From: Embleya sp045207655
Lineage (GTDB): Bacteria > Actinomycetota > Actinomycetes > Streptomycetales > Streptomycetaceae
Length of the DNA: 64,000 nt
Assembly (NCBI RefSeq): GCF_045207655.1
Contig: NZ_CP108785.1
Span: forward strand, 1,984,001 to 2,048,000
Direction: 5' to 3'
In this document: piece by piece, positions 16,605 to 25,893 of the stretch
How the letters are laid out: each line of letters opens with the position of its first letter
Numbering within the stretch: the stretch's first letter is position 1
The notes under the pieces: generated by a model
Told to the model about the DNA's origin: nothing
Seen by the model: only the letters and a program-made list of their open reading frames with translations
The model's database searches: none
Position numbers and translations under genes: made by a program

Positions 16605-17378
16605 ATGACGATCGGCACCCCCACCGTCGGATACGCCTCGGTGAACGGCATCGAGATGTATTACGAGTCGCACGGCATCGACGGGCCGCCGCTGGTGATC
16701 CTGCACGGTGGCGCCCAGACCATCGACCTGAGCTTCGCCGCACTGCTTCCCGCACTGACCGCCCGTCGGCGGGTGATCGCGGTCGAGTTCCAAGGCCACG
16801 GGCACACCGCGGACACCGACCGCGACATGTCCCTGGAGCTCTTCTCCGACGACGTCGTCGCGCTCCTCGACCGGCTGGGCATCGCCCGCGCCGACCTGCT
16901 GGGATACAGCCTCGGCGGCCTGGTCGCGCTGCGCACCGCCGTGCGGCACCCGGAGCGTGTCGACCGTCTGGTCCTGGTGTCGACGCACTACCGCCACGAC
17001 GGCTATTACGCCGAGATCACCGCCCCCGAGCAGACCTCCGAGCGCCTGCCGACCGAGGACGACTTCAAGGCGATGGTCGAGGCATACGCCCGGGTCGCCC
17101 CCGACCCGACCCGCTTCGAGGCCACCCTGGCCAGGCTCCAGCCCCTGGCCCACGGCTTCGTCGAGTGGACCGAGGACGAGTTGCGCGCGATCACCGCCCC
17201 CACGCTCCTGGTCCTCGGCGACACCGACTTCATCCGACTGGAGCACGCCGTGCGCATGTACGAACTCATCCCGAACGCCCGGCTGGCGGTCCTCCCGGGC
17301 ACCACGCACATGGGCGCGATCACGCGCGCCGATCTGCTGATCCCGATGATCGAGGCGTTCGCCCCGACGAACCCCTGA
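16605..17378 (+). CDS. Alpha/beta-fold hydrolase
   Basis: Protein of about 257 residues. The oxyanion loop is LHGGAQT, the nucleophile elbow LLGYSLGGLVAL (Ser in GxSxG), the acid likely Asp in LVLGDTDF, and the His in PGTTHMG. The lid region is short, as in non-haem haloperoxidase-like or epoxide-hydrolase-like esterases. ATG at 16605 is used; the frame upstream is non-conserved. It is 102 bases downstream of the SGNH hydrolase, same strand, possibly one unit. Substrate unknown. Confidence 0.88.
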   Translation: MTIGTPTVGYASVNGIEMYYESHGIDGPPLVILHGGAQTIDLSFAALLPALTARRRVIAVEFQGHGHTADTDRDMSLELFSDDVVALLDRLGIARADLLGYSLGGLVALRTAVRHPERVDRLVLVSTHYRHDGYYAEITAPEQTSERLPTEDDFKAMVEAYARVAPDPTRFEATLARLQPLAHGFVEWTEDELRAITAPTLLVLGDTDFIRLEHAVRMYELIPNARLAVLPGTTHMGAITRADLLIPMIEAFAPTNP

Positions 17379-17554
17379 CGACACGCCGGCCGCGGCGACC
17401 CGCGCGGTCGTCGTGCTGGCCCGGCGTCGGCGGGTGGCGACGGATCGGCCGAGCGTCGACAGGTCGGGGTAGGGGTGGGGTGGGTCAGCCGTTCGCCGGG
17501 CGTGCCGGGCGCATCCGGCGGCGGATCACGCCGGATGCGCACCTCGCCCGAGGG

Positions 17555-17992
17555 TCAGGCGGCCTTCGCCCGGGCTCCGGCGACCTGGCGCAGCGCGTCG
17601 TCGAGGTCGGCCTGGGCCCGTTGCAGCCAGGCCGCGGTGATGTCCACGGCGTCGCCCGCTTCGCCGGTTCGCCGATGGAGCTGCGCCACCTCGCCCTCCT
17701 CGGCCGCACGGGCGTGCTTGAGCGCGTGGTGGATGCGCCCCGCCGCCGCGAGTTCGCCACCCGCGACCTGGAGCCAGGCCCGTGTGGTCGCGTCCGCGAC
17801 CTTGCCGGTGTTCGCGGAGTCGGTCAGCGCCCGGGCGATCGCCTCGATGCTTTTGCCCGCCAACTTGCGGGCCACCAAAGCCGGAGGCAGACCGGGAAGT
17901 TGGGCCAATTCGCCCAGGACCACACTCTCCAGCAGGGCAAGGCTGTACGTCACTCGTCCCAGTTTCAACAGATACTCGTCATCCGGAATCAT
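17555..17992 (-). CDS. Hypothetical helical protein
   Basis: About 145 residues, not recognised as a named family. The N-terminus DDEYLLKLGRVTYSLALLES is distinctive, and the rest is helical with a conserved-looking LAGKSIEAIARAL. No signal peptide, membrane segment or cysteine is present. ATG at 17992 starts the gene without an obvious Shine-Dalgarno. Neighbours give no functional clue. Confidence 0.6.
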   Translation of the reverse strand: MIPDDEYLLKLGRVTYSLALLESVVLGELAQLPGLPPALVARKLAGKSIEAIARALTDSANTGKVADATTRAWLQVAGGELAAAGRIHHALKHARAAEEGEVAQLHRRTGEAGDAVDITAAWLQRAQADLDDALRQVAGARAKAA

Positions 17993-18234
17993 CGAGCCAT
18001 TGTGCGATATCGGTCGGACACGATCGGTGCGCCACACGGGCGTGTCGCACCCATTGCAGCCGGACGCACGCACCTGCGGTCGGCGTCCTCCTCGGGCATG
18101 GGGACGGCCGGGCGGGCCGACAGGCGAGCAATCAGGCACACGGGCGGCGCGGCCGGAGCGCGGGCAGGATCCCGGGTCGCACACATGTACCCATATCGGA
18201 CGTCGTGGCGACGCCACGACCGCCGGCGCCGGGT

Positions 18235-19284
18235 CTACCGCGTCGTCGACTCCGGGCCTGCCGCCGCGGTGATCACCGTCGGGTGCGATCCCGTTCGCAC
18301 GACCACGTCCGAGTCGGGTCGCGGTGTCGAGAGCGCCGCGGTGACCGTGCCGCTCGGATCGTGCGGGGAACTCGCCCGCCGGATCGGCGGGGCCATGCGG
18401 CGGGCCCGGACGAGCAGGCGTACGCACACGGCCGGGTTGTCGCGGGCCGCGCGCCGGGTGATCGAGGGGCCCAGGGCGCAGGCGTTGTCCAGGCGGTAGT
18501 GGCTGATGTCGATCACGCCGCGCACCAAGGGACGGTACTCGTGCGGCACTTCGTCGACGATACGGGTACCGGAGTCGAGTGCGGCGCGGGCGGTGGCCAC
18601 GGTCGCCGCGAGCAGGGCACGCACGCCCGGGGTGTCCCGGCCCGACTCCAGGTCGGCGCGGGTGACGCCGTACCGGTCGAGATCGGACCTGGGCAGCCGC
18701 AGTCGGCCCTCGCTCAGGTCCTCCGCCAAGTCGCAGACCAGGTCGGTGCGTTGGAAGCCGTCGGCGAACTGCCGGACGGAGGCGGCGAAGTCCTCGTCCG
18801 AGACGAGGTGGGGTGTCATACCGGTGCTGAGCATCGCGCCGGGCCAGGTCAACGTGTCGACGTAGGACTGGTATTCGGCCTCGTCCGCGAACTCGGGAAA
18901 GGTCAACTCGGCCCGTGTGCCCGCCATGTAGGCGTCGGCCCAGTCGCGCGGCAGGCCGTTCTCCCGGGCCGCGTGCAGGTATGCGCGCAGCAGGGGGTGG
19001 GTCGCGGTCCCGGTGTCCAGCGCCGTCCGCACCCGGGTCGCCCATGCCTCGAACCGCCGGGCGCGGCCCTCCGCGTCACCCCGGTCGCACACGTCGTCGG
19101 TGAAGTACGCGAGGGCTGCTCCGGCGACCGCGTGCGGCAGGAACTCCGGCGGGGTCAGGAAGCGCAAGGCGCCCCAACCGGCCGTCTCCCTCCGGCGCAT
19201 GAACCGTTCGGCAGCCGTGTAGTCGGCGCGCAGCGTGCTCTCCCGCACACCCGCGGCGTCCAGACAATACCGCCACGACCGCAT
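18235..19284 (-). CDS. Squalene/phytoene synthase family protein
   Basis: Head-to-head prenyl synthase fold, about 349 residues. The first aspartate-rich motif is FTDDVCD (near residue 67) and the second is CDLAEDLSEGRLRLP, close to the family's DVGEDxxRGRxYLP. The usual QLTNILRD before the second motif is changed to GFQRTDLVCD. The last 55 residues form a non-conserved Arg/Pro tail. ATG at 19284 follows a G-rich ribosome site; GTG at 19305 is an alternative. No desaturase, cyclase or prenyl synthase gene is nearby, so the product (phytoene, squalene or other) cannot be inferred. Confidence 0.82.
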   Translation of the reverse strand: MRSWRYCLDAAGVRESTLRADYTAAERFMRRRETAGWGALRFLTPPEFLPHAVAGAALAYFTDDVCDRGDAEGRARRFEAWATRVRTALDTGTATHPLLRAYLHAARENGLPRDWADAYMAGTRAELTFPEFADEAEYQSYVDTLTWPGAMLSTGMTPHLVSDEDFAASVRQFADGFQRTDLVCDLAEDLSEGRLRLPRSDLDRYGVTRADLESGRDTPGVRALLAATVATARAALDSGTRIVDEVPHEYRPLVRGVIDISHYRLDNACALGPSITRRAARDNPAVCVRLLVRARRMAPPIRRASSPHDPSGTVTAALSTPRPDSDVVVRTGSHPTVITAAAGPESTTR

Positions 19285-19305
19285 GAGCCCCCCGATTTCG
19301 ATCAC

Positions 19306-19682
19306 CCGAAGCCTTGTCCACCGGCACGGACAGTATCAGCCGGCGGGAGTGCGATCGGAGTTCGGCGCACGGGCCGTGGCGGCGGTCGCCGTCCGCCGCA
19401 AACGAGTTGTACGCGCCCGGAGGGAGCCGCCCGGCGACCGGGGGTGAAATCGCCGGGCAGCCCGGGCGCCGACCACGGGGGTTGTCGGCGCACTCGCAAC
19501 GATCCGCCGTACGACCGTCGCTGCGCAAGACCGCGGCTGCCTCGGACCGACGCCCCACGGCGGCACGCGACGGGGCGCGCAGGAAGGGCCGTACCCGCTC
19601 CGGCGGGGGTCGGTTCGGCCCGCGTCGGAACGGGAAGAGGCGCGACGCCCTCGGCGCGACGCGGGCGGCACGTCGGCTCGGG
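19306..19682. other. Gene-free interval
   Basis: About 375 bases between the prenyl synthase start and the TetR stop. Open frames here are short and low-complexity. I see no strong palindrome, tandem repeat or RNA gene. Confidence 0.4.
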
Positions 19683-20342
19683 TCAGCGCTCCCGGGGTCG
19701 CCCGCGCTCGGCGTGCGCGGTGAGGAAGTCGTCGACCACCTGCCGTACGTACGCCTTGCCGATCGTGCCGTTGGCCAGGAGTCGGCGGAACACCAGCGGC
19801 CCGACGAGGCGGTCGATCGCCGCGTCCGCGTCCAGATCGACGGGGAGGTCGCCACGAGCCTTCGCGGCGTCCAGGATCACCCTGAAGGGATGGGTACCGG
19901 CGCGTTGCAGGATCTCCCGGACGCCCACGAACGCCGGATCCGACGCGCGCTCGATCAACACCCGCATGGCCCGCTCGCCCTCACGGTCGTGCAGCAGCAA
20001 CCGGGTGCCGTCGAGCGCGGCCACCAACTCCTCCCGCAGGCCGCCCGTCCGGGTGCCCGGCCGGGAGCCGACGGCCGGGCCGAGCCGATCCCGGTATTCG
20101 GCGACGAGTTGCACGATCGCGTCGCGGATCAGTGCGGTGGGCTCGGGCCAGTGCCGGTACACCGTGGTCCGGCCCACGCCGCTCCTGGCGGCGACACCCA
20201 CGTGGGTGACCGCGGCCCAGCCGTCCTCGAGCAACAATTCGCGCGCGGCCTTCAACACGGCGGCGCGGCTGCGCACCGCGCGCGGATGCGGCGCGCGGCC
20301 GGGCACGCCGAACCCGTGGGCCACATGCGCGGATTCGGGCAT
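19683..20342 (-). CDS. TetR family transcriptional regulator
   Basis: About 219 residues. The N-terminal HTH reads AAVLKAARELLLEDGWAAVT then AARSGVGRTTVYRHWP (about residues 25-70). The ligand-binding helical domain covers the rest (PVDLDADAAIDRLVGPLVFRRLL is typical of TetR_C_11-like groups). GGAGGAGG precedes ATG 20342; the longer open frame upstream is not conserved. It faces a long non-coding region that should hold its operator. Ligand and targets unknown. Confidence 0.92.
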   Translation of the reverse strand: MPESAHVAHGFGVPGRAPHPRAVRSRAAVLKAARELLLEDGWAAVTHVGVAARSGVGRTTVYRHWPEPTALIRDAIVQLVAEYRDRLGPAVGSRPGTRTGGLREELVAALDGTRLLLHDREGERAMRVLIERASDPAFVGVREILQRAGTHPFRVILDAAKARGDLPVDLDADAAIDRLVGPLVFRRLLANGTIGKAYVRQVVDDFLTAHAERGRPRER

Positions 20343-21089
20343 CGCGTCCAGCCTCCTCCGCTGCTCGTGGCCACGCACGGCACGACCGACGAGACCACAC
20401 CCGCCCGACGCCGAGGGCCCACCGCCCTCGCGAGACGAAGTGTTCCACGTCCACCACCACGCCCCGCAACACGCAACCCCACCAGGGTCGATCGCACGCC
20501 GCGCGCGCCGCGCGCGCCCATGGGCATCCCATCCGAGTGGCCGTGCCCGGCGATGAAGCCGACCTTCACGCACGCACCGCCGCGCATGACAACCCACCGG
20601 TCGGGCACGAGGCCGCCCCGGCAGCGCACGCGGGGTCCGGTCCGGCGTCGCGAACGCCGCACACCGCACACGCCTCGCACCCGACGGCGGACGACGTGCC
20701 CGGTCAGCGGCTCGTTGCCTTGTGACCCCGGCCCTGGCCCCCCGGCCTCCGCCTCCCGGCCCGGGATCGAAAGGTCACCGAACCCGCGATCAGGCCGCGA
20801 TCGGACCCTGAAACCAACAACGCCCGAGCCGGAGACGCCGCGGGATCCGAAGCCTCAGCACGCGATTCTCGAAGCCTGGGACGGCAGTCCTCCCCGCTCG
20901 GTGTGCCGCCCGCGCCGCGCACGCGAGGTGACCCGGCTCACCGGGGGTGACCGTGGTCGTTCGGCCATGTGAGCGCGTCCGCGTTCGTCCGCGCGGCTCG
21001 CGCGGACGGGGATGATCGCGGGGTGCGGTCGGGAAGGATCGTTGGGTAGAGTGCCCGCGCCGACCGGCCACCCGTTCCACGGAGGCGAC
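20343..21089. other. Long divergent intergenic region with hairpin
   Basis: About 750 bases between the TetR gene and the rightward membrane protein. No frame has convincing protein character. A perfect 9-bp hairpin (CGTCCGCGC at 20986-20994 with GCGCGGACG at 21000-21008) lies about 80 bases before the next start and could be a terminator or a leader structure. The span is long for this genome and probably holds decayed sequence. Confidence 0.45.
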
Positions 21090-21782
21090 TTGACCAACCA
21101 GCCGGGAAACCAGGGTGCACACGGTTACCCTCCCCCACCGCCGCCGCATCCGTCCCAGCCCAGGTGGGCCTGGTGGGTGGTGGGCATCGCCATCCCGCTG
21201 ATCGGCATCTTCGTCACGATCGCCGTCAGTGGGTCCGATTCGGATTCGAACTCGAAGAACTCGTCCACGAGTACGAGCACCACGGCCGGCACCCGGGCCC
21301 AACAGAATCCGCCGGAGAGCGGCCGGTCGGCGTCGAGCACGCCGGGCCCCGGCGGGCAGACGACGGGCGGACGGCCGTCGGGTGGTCAATCGCCTACGGT
21401 CCTGTTCGGACCCGGCACGGTCACCGCCGACCCGTCGAACGAATATGTCGATCTCGACACCAAACCCCCGCTGGTCGGCCCGTCGAACAAGGCGGCGGAC
21501 ATCGTGTTCCTCTATACCTTCGCCAAGCCCGAACTCGTCACCGTCGGCTCCACCCCGACCCTGGCCGCACTTCCCCAGGGCGATTCGAATCCGACGCCCG
21601 CCACCTGCGCCGACGCGGTCGCCAAGCGCGGCACCTATCTGGCCGGCGAACTCGCCCAGGGCTCCGCCTTCTGCGCGATCACCAACGAGGGCCGCACCGC
21701 GTACTTCCGACTGATCGGCCCACCCGCCGGCAACGCACCCGTCCGCCTCGAGGTCACCGTGTGGGACCTCCCCGGCAGTTGA
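21090..21782 (+). CDS. Membrane-anchored extracellular protein, function unknown
   Basis: About 230 residues starting at TTG (21090) just after GGAGG. The N-terminus is a proline-rich cytoplasmic stretch (GYPPPPPPHPSQP), followed by one membrane helix (about 27-49, WAWWVVGIAIPLIGIFVTIA), a Ser/Thr/Gly linker, and a compact C-terminal domain (about 115-230) with two cysteines (TCADAV and FCAITN). The layout resembles actinobacterial single-pass proteins with a serine-threonine stalk. Family not recognised. Confidence 0.7.
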   Translation: MTNQPGNQGAHGYPPPPPPHPSQPRWAWWVVGIAIPLIGIFVTIAVSGSDSDSNSKNSSTSTSTTAGTRAQQNPPESGRSASSTPGPGGQTTGGRPSGGQSPTVLFGPGTVTADPSNEYVDLDTKPPLVGPSNKAADIVFLYTFAKPELVTVGSTPTLAALPQGDSNPTPATCADAVAKRGTYLAGELAQGSAFCAITNEGRTAYFRLIGPPAGNAPVRLEVTVWDLPGS

Positions 21783-21948
21783 CCGTGCCGTGCGCGTGAC
21801 CGGTGGGGGCCGGCCGGCCCCCACCGGCTTCCGACCACGATCGACACCGGCGTCACCACGTCGTCGACGTCACCGCCTTTGCCGAATCGGCAACGAATCT
21901 TGCCGGAAGTGCCGATGCGGTCGCATGGTCGTCGTGGAGGTGGTCACG

Positions 21949-22965
21949 ATGACCGATCGGTTGCGGGACGGCTATGACGTGGTGGTAATCGGTGGCGGCG
22001 CCGCGGGGTTGAACGGTGCGCTGATGCTGGCCCGGGCGCGGCGTTCGGTGGTGGTGGTCGACTCGGGCGCCCCGCGCAACGCGCCCGCCGGAGGTGTGCA
22101 CGGGCTGCTGGGCCGGGACGGGATGTCGCCGGCGGAGTTGACGGAGCGCGGGCGGGCGGAGGTCCGGGCGTACGGCGGTCATGTGGTGTCCGGCGAGGTC
22201 GATGCCGTGACCGGGGTCGACGGCCGGTTCGACGTGGCGCTGGCCGACGGCCGCACCGTCCGCGCCCGCAGACTGCTGGTGACCACCGGACTGGTCGACG
22301 AGTTGCCCCACGTGCCGGGTCTGCGGGCCAGGTGGGGCCGGGACGTGCTGCACTGCCCGTACTGCCACGGCTGGGAGGTCCGCGACCTGGCCATCGGAGT
22401 GCTGGGCGGTGGGCCGCGGTCGGTGCACCAGGCGCTGCTGCTGCGCCAATGGAGCGACAACGTCACGTTCTTCGCGCACACCCTGTCGCCGACCGCCGAG
22501 GACGCCGAGCGGTTGGCCGCCCGTGGCGTCCGCGTGTCGGCCGGCGAGGTGTCCTCCCTGGACGTCGTCGACGATCGCCTCGTGGGCGTACGCCTGGGCG
22601 ACGGCACATCGTTCCGCCTCGACGCGCTCGCGGTGTCGCCGAGGATGGTCGCGCGCGCCGGATTCCTGTCCGGGCTCGGATTGCGAACGGTGGAACATCC
22701 GTCGGGAGCCGGTGAGCACATCCCTTCCGAACCGGACGGTCGCACCGAGGTCCCCGGGGTGTGGGTCGCCGGCAACGTCACCGACCCGACCGCCCAGGTC
22801 GGCGCCGCCGCGGCGGCGGGTGCCACGGCGGCGATCCGAATCGACGGCGACCTGACCGACGAGGCCACCCGCGCGGCGGTCGCCGCTCACCGGGACCCGT
22901 TCTCGGCCGCGAACGAGGCGCGAGTGTGCGAACTGGTCCTGGGCAACCGCCGCCACGGCCTGTAA
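21949..22965 (+). CDS. Thioredoxin-reductase-like FAD/NAD(P) oxidoreductase with CxxC
   Basis: Flavoprotein of about 338 residues. The FAD-binding GGGAAGLNGALMLARARR motif sits near residues 13-30, the redox pair is CPYC in LHCPYCHGWEV (about 131-134), the NAD(P)-binding strand is GVLGGGPRSVHQA, and the C-terminal FAD motif is VAGNVTDPTAQVGAAAAAG. This subgroup includes dithiol oxidases such as GliT and HlmI as well as unassigned thioredoxin-reductase homologues; the CPYC flavoprotein alone does not tell which. ATG 21949 follows GGAGG. No thioredoxin gene is adjacent. Confidence 0.88.
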   Translation: MTDRLRDGYDVVVIGGGAAGLNGALMLARARRSVVVVDSGAPRNAPAGGVHGLLGRDGMSPAELTERGRAEVRAYGGHVVSGEVDAVTGVDGRFDVALADGRTVRARRLLVTTGLVDELPHVPGLRARWGRDVLHCPYCHGWEVRDLAIGVLGGGPRSVHQALLLRQWSDNVTFFAHTLSPTAEDAERLAARGVRVSAGEVSSLDVVDDRLVGVRLGDGTSFRLDALAVSPRMVARAGFLSGLGLRTVEHPSGAGEHIPSEPDGRTEVPGVWVAGNVTDPTAQVGAAAAAGATAAIRIDGDLTDEATRAAVAAHRDPFSAANEARVCELVLGNRRHGL

Positions 22966-22981
22966 ACCGACCCCGCGCGAC

Positions 22982-23692
22982 ATGAGCGAGTGGCTCCGCG
23001 GGGACCGGGACACCGGCGCCTACACTCCGGGGGTGGCCGAACGAACGAGTACGACGCCGCTGTCGGGTGTGCGCTTCGTCGGGTTGCGCTTTCGGCTGGA
23101 GACCCGGGGGTTGCATCGCCCGGTCCCCGTCGAGGTCGCCGCGCTCACCCACCACGGGCCCGGTGGTCACGTCGCCTGGCGGGCGTACGCCCCGATCGAA
23201 CCTCCCCCGCCCGGAAGCCCGCCGCCCGCGCCGATCGGTGTCCCGGTACCGCCGGCCGCCCCCGGTTCGCTCGCCGAGGCGCTGGCCGGCGTCGAGCGTC
23301 ACCTGGTGCGCGACATCCCGCACGCGCTGCTCGGGGTATCGCCGTTCGCCGAGAGGACGCTCGTGTGGGAGCAGCGGGCCTATTGCCCACTGCTCGCGTC
23401 GTCCCTCGTCCTGGACGTGCCGGCCCTCGCCGCGGTCGTCGCCCCGACCGCCGCGCCGCAGTCCCTCGACGCCCGGCTCCAGCGGATCGGCCTGCGACCG
23501 CCGCCCGAACGAGCCGTCACGTGGGACGCGTACGCGCTGGCACACCTGTTCCACACCGTGGTCGCGCAGGGCGTCGCCGTCGGCCGCTGGTCGACGCTCG
23601 AGGACCTCGCACGCGTCGCGGGCTCGTCCCCGCCCGCGCTCGAACCCGAGTTCATGCCCCCGCTCGACGTGCAGGAGTCGCTGTTCGACTGA
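22982..23692 (+). CDS. DnaQ-like (DEDDh exonuclease fold) protein, probably inactive
   Basis: About 236 residues, cytoplasmic, usually unannotated. The N-terminal strand GLRFRLETRGLHRPVPVEVA lines up with the exonuclease motif I VDLETTGL...VVEIA. The first catalytic Asp is replaced by Arg, while the Glu is kept. Later, SLDARLQRIGL and ERAVTWDAYALAHLFHTVV mirror SLDALCERLGI and HRALDDALATAELF of 3'-5' exonucleases, and STLEDLARVAG fits the usual tail. The HN...FD motif II is not seen. It starts 16 bases after the flavoprotein gene (GTG 23033 is an alternative start). Probably a non-catalytic relative. Confidence 0.55.
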   Translation: MSEWLRGDRDTGAYTPGVAERTSTTPLSGVRFVGLRFRLETRGLHRPVPVEVAALTHHGPGGHVAWRAYAPIEPPPPGSPPPAPIGVPVPPAAPGSLAEALAGVERHLVRDIPHALLGVSPFAERTLVWEQRAYCPLLASSLVLDVPALAAVVAPTAAPQSLDARLQRIGLRPPPERAVTWDAYALAHLFHTVVAQGVAVGRWSTLEDLARVAGSSPPALEPEFMPPLDVQESLFD

Positions 23693-23819
23693 CTCCGGGC
23701 ACGCCGGCAGTACGGCACCGCGGCACCGGGCGGGTCGACGACGTCGCCTCGTCGAGACCGCGCGCCGCACCCCGCGAGCCGTCCGGACGCGCCGCCGCGG
23801 ATGCGCCGCCCGGGGCGGA

Positions 23820-24380
23820 TCAGCGCGGCGGCGCGGAGAGCGGGCCCCGACCCGCCGTGCGCAGCAGCGGCTTGGTCATGGCGCGGTTGACGGCCGGATC
23901 ACGGCCCTGGACGTAGGCGTCGCGAAGGGTGTACCCGCTCGCGGCGAACAGGGCGAGCGCCCCGATGTTGCGATTGCCCGTCTCCACCACCAGCCGCAGT
24001 GCGCCGGCCTGGGCGGCGGTGTGTTCGAGCGTGGCGAGCAGGCGGCGTCCGTAGCCGCTCCCGCGCCGCTCCGGGCTGACGTAGAGGCGTTTGATCTCCG
24101 CCGCCCGACCGGGCATGGTCCGCCAACCGCCGCAGCCGACCGGCGCGTGTCCGTTGTAGGCGAGCACGAACAGGCCCTCGGGGGGCTCCAGATCGCGAGG
24201 CTCGCTGGTGTCGGGATGATCGGCGAACCCGTAGAGGCCGACCTGCTCCGCGTACAACGCGTGCAGGAGGACCTGGGTGTCCGGATGGGTGTAGGCCCGG
24301 GGCACGAGACGAACGTCGGCATGGCCGACCGGCAGGTCGGCGCCGAACGGCCCGTGGTGGCCCGGTGCCGCCCCCAGCAC
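23820..24380 (-). CDS. GNAT family N-acetyltransferase
   Basis: About 186 residues from GTG 24380, which follows AAGGGTGGG; an upstream GTG would add non-conserved residues. Motif A is IKRLYVSPERRGSGYGRRLLATLE (the core RRGSGYGRRL binds acetyl-CoA), followed by LRLVVETGNRN and ALFAASGY, the motif B end of the domain. The order matches small GNAT enzymes acting on free amino compounds. It stands alone, divergent from the CGNR gene. Substrate unknown. Confidence 0.85.
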   Translation of the reverse strand: MLGAAPGHHGPFGADLPVGHADVRLVPRAYTHPDTQVLLHALYAEQVGLYGFADHPDTSEPRDLEPPEGLFVLAYNGHAPVGCGGWRTMPGRAAEIKRLYVSPERRGSGYGRRLLATLEHTAAQAGALRLVVETGNRNIGALALFAASGYTLRDAYVQGRDPAVNRAMTKPLLRTAGRGPLSAPPR

Positions 24381-24762
24381 GGACCCACCCTTGGCGCGGT
24401 GCGCGAAACGGATCAACGACCTGCTCCCTTCCCGCCGACCCCGTGCGTCGGGGCTTCGCAACGATTGTCCGCGAAGCCCCTACCCCGCGAACAGTGGCCA
24501 CGAAAAACCCACCCGACCGGGGTCGACCGGAGCCGGTGTCGAACAACGCCTTCGCGCGGTCGAGTTGGGCCCGACCCCGGGCCCGACGCCGGGCGTGGCG
24601 CGCGCGGTGCCGGCGGACCCGCCCCGCCCGGCCATACCGCGGTCGCGTCCCGGTCACACACCGGTCGCGCCGGCGTCGTCGCGGGATCACGGAGATTCCC
24701 CGCCACATCTTGTAAGGGTTATAGTCTCAGTTGACCAGTTACCGTCATCACGGGGGCAACAC
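24381..24762. promoter_or_regulatory. Divergent intergenic region, possible CGNR promoter
   Basis: About 380 bases without a supported gene. Close to the CGNR start is an AT-rich patch, unusual here, with TATAGT at 24720-24725 resembling a -10 box. No convincing -35 box is placed correctly. The GTG at 24763 follows GGGGGCAAC. Confidence 0.3.
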
Positions 24763-25353
24763 GTGCGGATCCCCATCACCGACTACGCCGTCGGCGCGGC
24801 GATCGCGACCGACCTGATCAACACCTCACCCACCGTGCGGCCCACCACCGGCGACGCCCTCCCCGACCCGGGCGCCCTGGCGGACTTCCTGGCCGAGCAC
24901 GACCTTCGGCCGGCCGCTGTCGCCGACGGACGAACGCCGACCGCCGCGGATCTCCACGCGGTGGGACTGCTGCGCCGCGAGGTGCGGGTGATCGTGGAGA
25001 CCGAGACCGAGGAGCACGCCGTCGCGGGCGCGACCGTGCTCGTCGCCCGCGCCGGGCGTGCCCCGACGCTGGTTCGCGACGACGACCGCCGGTGGCAGTG
25101 GTACGTCCCGACCGCGCCCGACGCCGACCTCGCCGACGAGTTGGCCACGTTGATCGGCGTCGGGCTGCTCGGCGTCGTCCGGGTACTCGGCCACGAGCGC
25201 TTCCGGGCCTGCGCCACCGCGGACTGCCGGGGTGTGTTCGTGGACACCAGCCGGGCGGGCCGCCGCCGCTACTGCATGCCCGACCGATGCGGCAATCGGG
25301 TCAATGTCGCCAACCACCGCGCGCGCCGCAGGGAAGAGAGCGTGAACCGATGA
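24763..25353 (+). CDS. CGNR zinc-finger (ABATE) regulator
   Basis: About 196 residues. The N-terminal ABATE-type domain (residues 1-140) is followed by the C-terminal CGNR zinc finger, with ligand cysteines in ACATADCRGVFVDTSR and RRRYCMPDRCGNRVNVANHR. CGNR proteins are taken to bind DNA and act as stress- or ligand-sensing regulators. The GTG start follows a G-rich site. The TGA stop overlaps the ATG of the next gene (ATGA), so a tyrosine-phosphatase-like enzyme is made together with it. Confidence 0.9.
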   Translation: MRIPITDYAVGAAIATDLINTSPTVRPTTGDALPDPGALADFLAEHDLRPAAVADGRTPTAADLHAVGLLRREVRVIVETETEEHAVAGATVLVARAGRAPTLVRDDDRRWQWYVPTAPDADLADELATLIGVGLLGVVRVLGHERFRACATADCRGVFVDTSRAGRRRYCMPDRCGNRVNVANHRARRREESVNR

Positions 25354-25793
25354 GCGACACCCCCCTCGTGGGCGCCCTCCGACTCCCGGACGGCACCTCG
25401 ATTCGCGGTCGCGGCCTGCGCCACCCGCTGCCCGACGGACCGCCGCCGCAATTCGGCCTCTACCTCGGCTCCGACCGCCTGCGCCGTCGGCACGAGGACG
25501 CGCTGCCGTGGCCGCAGGCGTGGCTCGACTGGCCCGACTTCCGCCTGCCCCGCGACCGGGACGCGGCCGTGCGGCACATCCGGGCCCTGCACGAACGGGC
25601 CCGTACGGGCGCCTCGGTCGAGGTCGCCTGCGGAGGCGGCGTCGGCCGTACCGGCACCGTCATCGCCTGCCTCGCCATCCTGTCCGGCGTCGACCCCGCC
25701 GAAGCCGTCGACTGGACCCGTCGGCACCACCACCCGCGCGCCGTCGAGACACCCTGGCAACGCCGCTGGGCAACCCGCTTTCCCCCCTCGTGA
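25350..25793 (+). CDS. Protein tyrosine/dual-specificity phosphatase-like protein
   Basis: About 147 residues. The P-loop CGGGVGRTGTVIACLA fits the C(X5)R-T/S signature of cysteine-dependent phosphatases, with nucleophile Cys near residue 93. LPRDRDAAVRHIRALHERAR matches the helix before the P-loop, and an Asp in WPDFRLP could be the general acid. It is compact and soluble. The ATGA overlap with the CGNR regulator implies a shared role, perhaps a signalling pair. Could act on phosphotyrosine or on small phosphates. Confidence 0.82.
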   Translation: MSDTPLVGALRLPDGTSIRGRGLRHPLPDGPPPQFGLYLGSDRLRRRHEDALPWPQAWLDWPDFRLPRDRDAAVRHIRALHERARTGASVEVACGGGVGRTGTVIACLAILSGVDPAEAVDWTRRHHHPRAVETPWQRRWATRFPPS

Positions 25794-25893
25794 CCGCGCC
25801 CGTTCCTCGCGCGCGGCGACGCGCACGACGCGCAGTCCGCGCACGGAGGGGCGCGAACTCCACAGGCGGGCACGAGCTCGGATCCGTGCGCGC

